A stretch of DNA of 64,000 nt, taken from positions 248,001-312,000 of the forward strand of contig CAIKMS010000008.1 of assembly GCA_903828595.1 (NCBI GenBank), written 5' to 3'. The stretch is from an uncultured Pseudomonadota bacterium. GTDB lineage: Bacteria > Pseudomonadota > Gammaproteobacteria > Steroidobacterales > Steroidobacteraceae. Under the pieces are notes generated by a model, which worked only from the letters and a program-made list of their open reading frames with translations, made no database searches and had not been told where the DNA came from. A program made the position numbers and the translations under genes. Shown here in pieces: positions 17,977 to 25,762 of the stretch. The stretch's first letter is position 1. Each line of letters starts with the position of its first letter.

Positions 17977-19362
17977 TTAATGCCCCGGCTCTGGCGCAGC
18001 CGTAGTTTCCTGCTGCAAAGGTATGTTTAAGATAACGGTCAGCCCAGGGTCGTTATCGGCAAAGCGCAGCTCGGCTTGGTGTAAACGTGCCACGGCGGCC
18101 ACCAGCGATAGGCCTAACCCGGAGCCCGGCAAACCCGATGCGCCGGGTAGGCGTCGAAAGCGATGCAGGGCTAACTCGCGACTCTCCTCGGGAATGCCCG
18201 GTCCACCATCGTGGACTTCCAAACGGGCCTGCTGATCGACCTGAGTTAGTTGCAGCTGTACGGGTTGGTCAAGTCCGTACTTCAAGGCATTGTCGATGAG
18301 ATTAGCCACGGCCTGGGCTAGCAACTGGCGATGCCCGCGCACCAGCAGATGGGGCGCGATAGATGCGCTCAATCGGCCCGGTGCTGTGGGCTCATAAAGT
18401 TCATAGAGATCTTGAACCACACTGGAGAAATCCACGGACTCCAAGGGCGCCGTGCCCGACTCTGCTAAAGCGATGCGCAGCAAACCCTGCAAGGTGGCAC
18501 CTAAGCGGTCGATTTCGGTAAGAACCTGCGTTTGTGCCTGAGTCTGCGCCTCGGTGGTCAGCAGCCGCGCGGTATCCTGGGCTGCACCACGAATTCGATT
18601 AAGGTGGCCGCGTAAATCATGCGCGGTAGAGTCAATCACCGCTCTTAAGGTCGCCGTTAGCGTATCAACGCGCTCTAAAAGTTCGTTGAACCGCCCAATC
18701 AAGCCATCTATCTCATCGCCACTACCGGTGGTGGGTAACCGCTCGCCCGGCGCACCCGAGGCGATGCGCGCGGCATTAGCCGAGATCGCTGCCGCCGTGC
18801 GTGATATCCGTCGACTTAACCAGAAGCCACCGATAAGACCGAACACTAGCGTCGCCGCTATGGCCCAGCCCAGACTCTGGAGCATGACGTGTCTAAAGGT
18901 CTGTCTATCTTGAACGTCACGACCTACCAGTAAATGAAAGCCGTTCGATAGATCGGTAATTTTCGCGCGTATACGTCGGCCAATATTTTCATCGTGTCTG
19001 GAGGTAGTGACCTCGAATTCGATCCAGCCATTCGACGACTTTTTGGCATCGGGCATGGCAACTACGTTGCCAGCTAAAAAATCGCCGCTGGGCCCGCGCA
19101 GTTCATACACGCCGCCTCGAACCCAAGGGTCGTCAGCCCGTTGCACAATCAGGTTGACGAAGGAATCCAGGTCATTTTTTTGGAAGTCTTCGGCTAAACC
19201 CTGTGCCTCAGCGCCAATTAATTGCTCCGTTCCCCGCTCAATGATCCGTGATGTCAGCACATAGGCCGTACCCAGCACAGCGACCATCGATGCTGCCAAC
19301 ACCAGCGTGTAGAGCAGCGCTAATCGTGCAATAGAGGAGCGCGCAAGGCTGACGCGATTCAT
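17977..19362 (-). CDS. Sensor histidine kinase
   Basis: Inner-membrane kinase, 461 residues. TM1 about 14-34, a periplasmic domain of about 130 residues, TM2 about 165-183, HAMP about 184-238, then HisKA with the phospho-accepting His248 in DSTAHDLRGHLNRIRG, and HATPase_c with NLIDNALKYG (N box), HDGGPGIP (G1) and GSGLGLSL (G2). The start ATG overlaps the response-regulator stop in TAATG, so the two are cotranslated. The signal is unknown; the periplasmic part has no recognisable metal or antibiotic motif. Convergent with lpdA. Confidence 0.92.
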   Translation of the reverse strand: MNRVSLARSSIARLALLYTLVLAASMVAVLGTAYVLTSRIIERGTEQLIGAEAQGLAEDFQKNDLDSFVNLIVQRADDPWVRGGVYELRGPSGDFLAGNVVAMPDAKKSSNGWIEFEVTTSRHDENIGRRIRAKITDLSNGFHLLVGRDVQDRQTFRHVMLQSLGWAIAATLVFGLIGGFWLSRRISRTAAAISANAARIASGAPGERLPTTGSGDEIDGLIGRFNELLERVDTLTATLRAVIDSTAHDLRGHLNRIRGAAQDTARLLTTEAQTQAQTQVLTEIDRLGATLQGLLRIALAESGTAPLESVDFSSVVQDLYELYEPTAPGRLSASIAPHLLVRGHRQLLAQAVANLIDNALKYGLDQPVQLQLTQVDQQARLEVHDGGPGIPEESRELALHRFRRLPGASGLPGSGLGLSLVAAVARLHQAELRFADNDPGLTVILNIPLQQETTAAPEPGH

Positions 19363-20039
19363 TAAGGGTCTTCGGAAATCGTATAACCGGCGCCGCGCAC
19401 CGTATGCAGCAAGGGTTTCTCAAAGCCCTTATCAATGGCCTGCCTTAATCGGCTGATGTGTACATCGATAACGTTCGTCTTAGGATCAAAGTGATAGTCC
19501 CATACGCCTTCCAGAATCATGGTGCGGGTCACGACCTGATGAGCATGACGCATTAAAAATTCCAGCAACTGAAACTCACGTGCTGTGAGCTCAATTTTTC
19601 GTCCCGCGCGGGATACGCGTCGGTTGCGCGTGTCTAGCTCCAGATCAGCGATGACGACTCTGCTACTGGGTGCAACTTCACCGTGACGGCGTGCCAGTGC
19701 TTCCAGGCGAGCGGTGAGTTCTTCTAGGTGGTAGGGCTTGGTCAGGTAGTCATCACCACCAGCTCGTAGTCCTTGAATACGCTCATCAACCTCATCCAGC
19801 GCCGATAGAATCAGGACCGGCACGCTAGCGCCATCGGCGCGCAAGCGTTTGACGATTTCTAAGCCGTCGAGTTTAGGCAGCATACGATCCAGCACAATGG
19901 CATCAAAGCCACCGGCCATCGCCAGCGTCAAACCGGCCTCGCCGTCGTAGGCGTGTGTAATTACATGGCCTAGGTCAGTCAGGCCCCGGGCCAGATACTC
20001 CGCGGCGCGGCGATCGTCTTCGACGAGTAGGATTTTCAT
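19362..20039 (-). CDS. OmpR-family response regulator
   Basis: DNA-binding partner of the adjacent kinase, 225 residues. Receiver domain 1-115 with acidic pair E7-D8-D9, phospho-accepting Asp51 in IVLDRMLPK, and Lys in YLTKPYHL. Winged-helix domain about 125-222 with LTAREFQLLEFLMRHAHQVV and NVIDVHISRLRQAIDKG, of the kind seen in CusR/CopR-like regulators. GAGG lies about eight bases before the ATG at 20039. The 144-bp upstream gap contains tandem GTTAAG sites (see separate entry), suggesting autoregulation. Confidence 0.93.
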   Translation of the reverse strand: MKILLVEDDRRAAEYLARGLTDLGHVITHAYDGEAGLTLAMAGGFDAIVLDRMLPKLDGLEIVKRLRADGASVPVLILSALDEVDERIQGLRAGGDDYLTKPYHLEELTARLEALARRHGEVAPSSRVVIADLELDTRNRRVSRAGRKIELTAREFQLLEFLMRHAHQVVTRTMILEGVWDYHFDPKTNVIDVHISRLRQAIDKGFEKPLLHTVRGAGYTISEDP

Positions 20040-20078
20040 GGTGCATCCTCAACAGTGGGCTGATGCCTTAGACATCAT

Positions 20079-20123
20079 CTAACGGTTAGGCACCGTCTAG
20101 GATCAATCTTAACGACTCTTAAC
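20079..20123 (-). promoter_or_regulatory. Candidate operator for the response-regulator operon
   Basis: On the minus strand GTTAAG occurs at 20123-20118 and again at 20113-20108, a 10-bp period typical of tandem sites for OmpR-family dimers. Nearer the gene, CTAACGGTTAG (20079-20089) is a perfect inverted repeat with a one-base centre. All lie 40-85 bp before the regulator's start. The call is inference from spacing; no matching family consensus was tested. Confidence 0.35.
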
Positions 20124-20183
20124 CCTTCCGGTGGAGTCTCGCGCTCACCACCACGCTTACATCACGCACAGAATTGGGTGTTC

Positions 20184-20906
20184 TCAAGCTCGGCGGCTGG
20201 TTTTAGCCTTCTTAGAAGCAGGCTTAGCCGCCGCGCGTGGAGTCTGGGCCAGTTTCAACGGTACGCTCTGGGGATCTTTGGTTTTAGATCGCCACGCGCA
20301 CACCTCACGCACCGGGCAGCGCCAGCACTCGGGACTGCGGGCTTTGCACAGGTAACGGCCGTGTAGGATCAACCAGTGATGGGCATCTTGGGCAAACTCA
20401 GCAGGGATGACTTTAACAAGCCGATCCTCTACGGCCCGTACGGTTTTACCTGCCGCCAAGCCGGTTCTATTGGCTACTCGAAACAGGTGTGTATCCACCG
20501 CGATGACCGGCACTCCGTAGGCGGTATTTAAGACGACATTGGCTGTCTTTCGCCCCACACCGGGTAAAGCTTCGAGCTCTACGCGCGTGCGGGGTATCTC
20601 ACCGCCGTACTGTTCGTCGATGATCGTGACGGTGCTGATAATGTTTTTAGCCTTGGCATTGAATAGGCCAATGGTCTGTATGTAGGGAATTAAACCCGCT
20701 AAGCCCAGTGCCCGAATCCTTTTTGCCGTGTTAGCTACTTTAAACAAGGGGCCCGTTGCCCGGTTGACGGCTTTGTCGGTGGACTGAGCTGAGAGAATCA
20801 CCGCTATCAAAAGCTCGAAGGGCGAGGAGTATTCCAGCTCCGTGGTCGGGTTGGGATTTAAGGCTCGCAGCCGCGTAAAAAATTCAATGACGTTCTCGCG
20901 CTTCAT
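20184..20906 (-). CDS. nth: Endonuclease III
   Basis: DNA glycosylase/AP lyase for oxidised pyrimidines in base-excision repair. 240 residues. Helix-hairpin-helix LEALPGVGRKTANVVLN carries the catalytic Lys, AVDTHLFRVANR has the catalytic Asp, and CKARSPECWRCPVREVC gives the C-x6-C-x2-C-x5-C [4Fe-4S] site. The protein is longer than E. coli Nth (211) because of a Lys/Ala/Pro-rich basic tail of about 30 residues, which may add DNA binding. It overlaps the rnfB stop by 4 bp (ATGA), repeating the rnf-nth linkage seen in other proteobacteria. Confidence 0.96.
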   Translation of the reverse strand: MKRENVIEFFTRLRALNPNPTTELEYSSPFELLIAVILSAQSTDKAVNRATGPLFKVANTAKRIRALGLAGLIPYIQTIGLFNAKAKNIISTVTIIDEQYGGEIPRTRVELEALPGVGRKTANVVLNTAYGVPVIAVDTHLFRVANRTGLAAGKTVRAVEDRLVKVIPAEFAQDAHHWLILHGRYLCKARSPECWRCPVREVCAWRSKTKDPQSVPLKLAQTPRAAAKPASKKAKTSRRA

Positions 20907-21460
20907 AGGGAACTTTCGCCGAGGCTTTTGAGTTGCAGTTCGCGCTCTTTCAGAAGGTTTTCTATGCGTTGGCTACGCGAATCGATTCGGCGCCGATAGT
21001 GTTGGGCGCGTCGCTGCAGTTCGACTACGCTTAACGATTGCTCGGTTACCGGCACCATCACAATGCAGTCAACCGGGCAGGGGGCTATGCACAGTTCGCA
21101 GCCGCTGCATTCCTGGGTGATCACCGTGTGCATGTAGCGTCTGGCGCCAACGATCGCGTCCACCGGGCAGGCCGGCAGGCATTTGGCGCATCCTATGCAG
21201 ATATCTTCATTGATCACAGCAGCGTACAGCGGGCCGAAAGTTCCGGTCGCCGGGTCTAACGGTTCGGTCGCGCGGCCTAACGCCGCACTTAAAGCGGTAA
21301 GGGTCGATTCGCCTCCGGGCGGACAGCGATTGGGCTTTGCCGCGCCGGAGGCCATGGCGCGCGCGTAGGGTTGGCAGCCCTCAAAGCCGCAACGTCTGCA
21401 TTGAGTCTGCGGTAGCAGCGCGTCCAGATCACGCGCTAACTGGGTCGTATCTACCGCCAT
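20903..21460 (-). CDS. RnfB/RsxB-like ferredoxin, lacking the membrane anchor
   Basis: 185 residues. The N-terminal part has the RnfB [4Fe-4S] domain CRRCGFEGCQPYA followed by NRCPPGG, then two ferredoxin clusters: CIGCAKCLPACPVDAIVG and CSGCELCIAPCPVDCIVM. E. coli RsxB/RnfB begins with a hydrophobic anchor that joins it to the membrane Rnf complex; here the sequence starts with soluble MAVDTTQLARDLD and goes straight to the cysteines. No rnfA, C, D, G or E is in the window. Likely a soluble electron carrier, perhaps serving Nth or another Fe-S enzyme. It sits 8 bp after metG and overlaps nth. Confidence 0.85.
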   Translation of the reverse strand: MAVDTTQLARDLDALLPQTQCRRCGFEGCQPYARAMASGAAKPNRCPPGGESTLTALSAALGRATEPLDPATGTFGPLYAAVINEDICIGCAKCLPACPVDAIVGARRYMHTVITQECSGCELCIAPCPVDCIVMVPVTEQSLSVVELQRRAQHYRRRIDSRSQRIENLLKERELQLKSLGESSL

Positions 21461-21468
21461 GCGGCTGC

Positions 21469-23511
21469 CTATTTAACCCGCATGCCGGCTTGCGCGCCGG
21501 GATCGGGTGTCACCAGAAACACATCGGTACCGCCAGGGCCGGCGGCTAAGATCATGCCCTCAGACAGGCCAAACTTCATTTGGCGAGGCTTCAGATTGGC
21601 GACCAGTACCACGTGTCGATCAATCAGGCTGGCCGGATCGTAGGCGGCGCGAATACCGGCAAAGACCGTGCGTTGCGCCTCACCGGTAGACACCGTTAAG
21701 CGCAGGAGTTTGTCCGCACCCTCGACGAACTCTGCACTGACAATGCGAGCGACTCGAAGATCGAGTTTGGCGATATCCTCAACGGTGATTTCTGCCGGCG
21801 GTTCTGCCGCAGCGGGCGGGGATTTTTTAGCGGCCGCCGCGTTCACAGCCGGGCTTGGCGCAGTCGCTGTGGCTGGACTGGCTACTGCTGGACTGGCTAC
21901 TAATTGACGAACAACGACCGGGTCTAAGCGCATGAACAGCGGCTCATACGGCGCCAAATGGGTATTGAGCAGCGGGGTTTGTAACTCATCCCAATGCTTG
22001 AGCGGCGCGCCTAAGAATGCCTCAGCGCGCGTAGCGGTGTCTGGCAGTACGGGCTTTAAATAGGCCATTAACACTCTAAACAGGTTTAGACCCTGGCTAC
22101 ATACGGCTATGACGTCTGCCGCTTTTTGCGGATCCTTCGCTAAATTCCATGGCTTGTGAGCATCAATGTACTGGTTGGCTTTGTCGGCCAGCAGCATGAT
22201 CTCGCGCATAGCGCTGGAGTAATCGCGCTGCTCGTAGTGCAAACGCAGAGGGTCTTGCAACTTCAAGAACTCCGCGTACAGCGCGGGGTCTGCTAATGCA
22301 CCGGCCAGCACGCCACCGCTTTTGGCGATGAACCCGGCGCAGCGACTGGCGATGTTAACGACCTTGCCAACTAGATCAGAGTTTACGCGCGCGACAAAAT
22401 CATCCAGCGACAGATCCAAGTCATCTACGCCAGAACCTAGTTTGGCGGCGTAGTAGTAGCGCAAGGCTTCGGCAGGCAGGTGCTGTAGATAATCACGGGC
22501 GAGAATGAAGGTGCCGCGTGACTTGGACATTTTCTGTCCGTTGACGGTTAAAAAGCCGTGCACGTGCACGCCGGTCGGGCGACGTAGATGCGCTCCGGTG
22601 AGAACCGCTGGCCAGAACAGCGTGTGAAAGTACAGGATGTCTTTGCCAATGAAGTGGTGCAATTCGGTTGGACTGTTTTCATCCCACCAATCGCTTAACG
22701 ACAGACCATGGCCCAAAGCGTAATGCTCAAAGCTGGCGATATAGCCAATGGGTGCATCCAGCCAGACGTAGAAGTACTTGCCAGGCGCGCCCGGGATCTC
22801 AAAACCAAAGTACGGTGACTCTCTGGAAATATCCCAGTCTTTTAGTCCGGCCTTAAACCACTCGTCGAGTTTATTAGCAACTCCTTCCTGAAGAGCCCCA
22901 GAGCGCGTCCAGTCACGCAACATGCCTTCAAAAGACGTCAGCGAGAAAAACAAATGCTCTGATTCGCGCTCCACAGGCGTGGTGCCGGTGACTACGGATA
23001 CCGGATTGAGAAGTTCTGAAGGGCTGTAGGTGCTGCCGCAGGACTCGCAGCTATCGCCGTACTGGTCGATCGTTTTACAAACCGGGCAGGTGCCTTTGAC
23101 GTAGCGGTCGGGGAGAAACATGCCCGCCTTTTCATCATAGGCCTGGCGCACAGCGCGGCGCTTGATATGCCCTGCAGCATCCAGTGCCTTGAAAATAGTC
23201 TCCGTACGATGCTTGTTCTCAGGCGAATGCGTGGAGTGGAAATTATCGTGGCTAATAAAAAAGCCCTGATAGTCCGCTTTGTGCTCAGACGCCGTACGCT
23301 CGATGAGTGCCTCCGGTGTCAGACCTTCGGCTTGGGCCTTAAGCATGATCGGCGTGCCGTGCGTATCCTCGGCACAAAAATAATAGGCTTCATGCCCGCT
23401 TAGGCGCTGGTAGCGCACCCAGATGTCGGTCTGAATGGCCTCCAACAGATGCCCCAGATGTAAGGGACCATTGGCGTAAGGCAGGGCACTGGTGACTAAG
23501 ATGCGACGCAT
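21469..23511 (-). CDS. metG: Methionyl-tRNA synthetase
   Basis: Charges tRNA-Met. 680 residues, the long bacterial form. [13 protein letters not shown] is the HIGH motif, [11 protein letters not shown] the KMSKS loop, and [18 protein letters not shown] a four-Cys zinc knuckle in the connective domain. A low-complexity Ala/Pro linker around residues 530-570 leads to the C-terminal EMAP/Trbp111-type tRNA-binding domain ([20 protein letters not shown]). The first gene of metG-rnfB-nth, 78 bp after pilU. In E. coli metG is divergent from mrp; here a kinase-pilT-pilU block lies between them. Confidence 0.97.
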   Translation of the reverse strand: MRRILVTSALPYANGPLHLGHLLEAIQTDIWVRYQRLSGHEAYYFCAEDTHGTPIMLKAQAEGLTPEALIERTASEHKADYQGFFISHDNFHSTHSPENKHRTETIFKALDAAGHIKRRAVRQAYDEKAGMFLPDRYVKGTCPVCKTIDQYGDSCESCGSTYSPSELLNPVSVVTGTTPVERESEHLFFSLTSFEGMLRDWTRSGALQEGVANKLDEWFKAGLKDWDISRESPYFGFEIPGAPGKYFYVWLDAPIGYIASFEHYALGHGLSLSDWWDENSPTELHHFIGKDILYFHTLFWPAVLTGAHLRRPTGVHVHGFLTVNGQKMSKSRGTFILARDYLQHLPAEALRYYYAAKLGSGVDDLDLSLDDFVARVNSDLVGKVVNIASRCAGFIAKSGGVLAGALADPALYAEFLKLQDPLRLHYEQRDYSSAMREIMLLADKANQYIDAHKPWNLAKDPQKAADVIAVCSQGLNLFRVLMAYLKPVLPDTATRAEAFLGAPLKHWDELQTPLLNTHLAPYEPLFMRLDPVVVRQLVASPAVASPATATAPSPAVNAAAAKKSPPAAAEPPAEITVEDIAKLDLRVARIVSAEFVEGADKLLRLTVSTGEAQRTVFAGIRAAYDPASLIDRHVVLVANLKPRQMKFGLSEGMILAAGPGGTDVFLVTPDPGAQAGMRVK

Positions 23512-23589
23512 CGGGATTTCACAGGTAAGGAAAAGGTCGGCAATTATGCCACCGCGGTGGGCCCAGCGCCCACCGTAGCCCCTTAAAGA

Positions 23590-24654
23590 TTAGGTCTGGT
23601 CTCGAAATTGCTCAAACCGCGCCTTGTTAATGGCTTTGCGGAAGGCATCCTGGCCGCTGATTTGCCCGGCTTCCAGCAAAGCCTGAATGGCCGCGTCCAT
23701 CGTGCGCATGCCCGATGCCGCACCTGACTGCATGGTGCTTTCGAGCTGGTCTATTTTTCCCTGGCGAATCAGGTTGGCCACCGCGGGTGTGTTAATTAAC
23801 ACCTCTAAGGCCGCGACACGCCCTTTGCCTCCCACGCGAGGGATGAGTTGCTGGGAAATAATGCCGCGGATACTGGTGGAGAGCATCGTTCGTACGTGGC
23901 CTTGCTTATCCGCCGGAAACGCGTTGACCACGCGGTCTATGGTTGCTGCTGCACCGTTGGTGTGTAGCGTACCCATGACCAGTACACCCATTTCTGCCGC
24001 TGACACGGCAATGCCGATAGTCTCTAAGTCGCGTAACTCACCGACTAAGATGACGTCTGGATCCTCACGCAGTGCCGAATGGATAGCTGCCGCGAAGGAG
24101 GGTGCGTGTACTCCGACCTCGCGCTGACTGATCAAACTTTGTTTGCGGGTGTGCACGAATTCGATGGGGTCTTCGATGGTCAGTATATGCCCTTGCATGT
24201 TGCGGTTGATGTCATCGATCATCGCCGCCAGGGTGGTGGACTTGCCGCTGCCTGTTTTTCCCGTGACTAAAACCAGACCGTTGGTGTGTTTGCACAAAGC
24301 ACGCACCGCTGGCGGGATATTCAGTTCATCTAAGGTCATGGCTTTGGCTGGAATCACGCGAAAGACCGCACCCAGACCGCCGAGGTGGCGCATCACATTG
24401 ACACGAAAGCGGGCTAAGTCGGGTACCGAATACGCAAAGTCTGCGCCGTCTCGTTCTGCTAATCGTGCTTTGGCTTTAGGCGGCATGATTTCTTCCAAAG
24501 CCTCGCGCACGAAATCTCTGGAGAGACGTTCCTCACTCATGGGATGCAATTCGCCATAGATTCGCAGGCGCGGTGGATCGCTGGCCATGAAATGTAAGTC
24601 CGAGGCTTTTTGTGCCACGACCTGATGCAAGAAGCTGTCCAGTTTATTGGCCAT
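23590..24654 (-). CDS. pilU: Type IV pilus retraction ATPase, PilU type
   Basis: Secretion ATPase of the PilT/PilU group, about 354 residues. Walker A is VTGKTGSGKSTTLAAM, the Asp box and Walker B are LTIEDPIEFVH and EDPDVILVGELRD, the His box is MGTLHTNGAA, and GMRTMDAAIQ replaces the AIRNLIRE-type tail region. ATG at 24654 (MANKLDSF) is the start: it follows the pilT stop by 1 bp and aligns with PilU N-termini. An in-frame extension to 24759 would run 100 bp back into pilT and is rejected. With PilT it would power pilus retraction, cytoplasmic at the pilus base. Confidence 0.88.
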   Translation of the reverse strand: MANKLDSFLHQVVAQKASDLHFMASDPPRLRIYGELHPMSEERLSRDFVREALEEIMPPKAKARLAERDGADFAYSVPDLARFRVNVMRHLGGLGAVFRVIPAKAMTLDELNIPPAVRALCKHTNGLVLVTGKTGSGKSTTLAAMIDDINRNMQGHILTIEDPIEFVHTRKQSLISQREVGVHAPSFAAAIHSALREDPDVILVGELRDLETIGIAVSAAEMGVLVMGTLHTNGAAATIDRVVNAFPADKQGHVRTMLSTSIRGIISQQLIPRVGGKGRVAALEVLINTPAVANLIRQGKIDQLESTMQSGAASGMRTMDAAIQALLEAGQISGQDAFRKAINKARFEQFRDQT

Positions 24655-24655
24655 T

Positions 24656-25750
24656 TCAGCCACCTGCCGAATTCGAAGGGGTTGCGCGGGTTGGATCACT
24701 GATAAAGCGCTCGAACTGTTTTTTATCCAGCGCGTAGGCGTAGGCTTCATCAGGATCAATCTCGCGGGCCTGCACGGCCGCTAAAAGAGTTTGATCCAGG
24801 GTTTGCATGCCAACGTCACGGCCCGTTTGTAACTGGGCCGGAACCTGATGTGTCTGGTCGGTTTGGATGAGTTTGCCAATTGCGCGATTCATTAACATGA
24901 TCTCAAGAATCGCTTTGCGGCCGCGGCCTTCCGCACGTTTGCAAAGAATCTGAGTGACTACGGCGATCAGACTCTGTGACAGAAACGACTTGGTTTGTTC
25001 GCGCTCTTCAACGGGCAGGGCATCGATAATTCGGTCAATGGTTTTCACAGCGCTGGTGGTGTGAAGCGTGCCAAAAACCAAATGACCCGTTTCGGCTGCT
25101 GTCATCGCCATGCGTATGGTGTCGGCATCACGCATTTCACCGACGAGAATTACGTCGGGATCTTCACGCATAGCGGCGCGCACACCCTCAGCAAAGCTTG
25201 GCACGTGAGTGCCGAGCTCTCGTTGGATCACTTGGGACTGTTGGCTTGGGTGTACGAATTCAATGGGATCTTCAAGGCTGATAATGTTCAGCCGGCGTGT
25301 ACGATTGAGTTCGTCTACCATGGCGGCAAGCGTGGTTGATTTCCCAGTTCCGGTAGCGCCGGTGACTAAGATCATGCCTTGGTGGTAATCCAACAGTTTA
25401 TTAATAACCGGCGGCAAACCCAGCGCACTTAAAACCGGCGTCTTGGTGGGAATCGTGCGAAAAACGGCACCGATACCCGTTTCTTTACGAAACAGATTGA
25501 CGCGATAGCGATTGCCTTCTTCGCCTACATAAGCAAAGTCCAGATCATGCCCGTCTGAAAATTCGGTGCGTTGGCTGGGGCTCATGATTTCGTGCATGTA
25601 ACCTTCCAGTTCAGTATCGGAAAGATCACGAAAACGGATCGGTACCAGATCGCCATGCATGCGAAGCATCGGCGGCACGCCAACGGCTAGGTGGATATCA
25701 GAGCATCCCTGAGCACTGCCCAGTTTGAGGAAGGCGTCAATACGAGCCAT
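24656..25750 (-). CDS. pilT: Type IV pilus retraction ATPase, PilT-like
   Basis: 364 residues. Nucleotide motifs: Walker A VTGATGTGKSTTLAAM, Asp box ISLEDPIEFVHP, Walker B REDPDVILVGEMRDADTI and His box FGTLHTTSAVKTIDRI. The N-terminal PAS-like domain begins LKLGSAQGCSDIHLAVGVPP. It diverges from canonical PilT near the C-terminal AIRNLIRE motif, where it reads AIGKLIQTDQTHQVP, and has a short extra tail after KQFERF, so it may be a PilT paralogue rather than the main PilT. It is 12 bp after the HEAT-kinase gene and 1 bp before pilU. Confidence 0.82.
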   Translation of the reverse strand: MARIDAFLKLGSAQGCSDIHLAVGVPPMLRMHGDLVPIRFRDLSDTELEGYMHEIMSPSQRTEFSDGHDLDFAYVGEEGNRYRVNLFRKETGIGAVFRTIPTKTPVLSALGLPPVINKLLDYHQGMILVTGATGTGKSTTLAAMVDELNRTRRLNIISLEDPIEFVHPSQQSQVIQRELGTHVPSFAEGVRAAMREDPDVILVGEMRDADTIRMAMTAAETGHLVFGTLHTTSAVKTIDRIIDALPVEEREQTKSFLSQSLIAVVTQILCKRAEGRGRKAILEIMLMNRAIGKLIQTDQTHQVPAQLQTGRDVGMQTLDQTLLAAVQAREIDPDEAYAYALDKKQFERFISDPTRATPSNSAGG

Positions 25751-25762
25751 AAAGTTCCTTAA

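Noticed and set aside
24655-24759. Longer pilU N-terminus running back into pilT
   Set aside because: The extra 35 residues have no PilU similarity and would overlap pilT by about 100 bp; the ATG at 24654 one base after the pilT stop aligns with the family.
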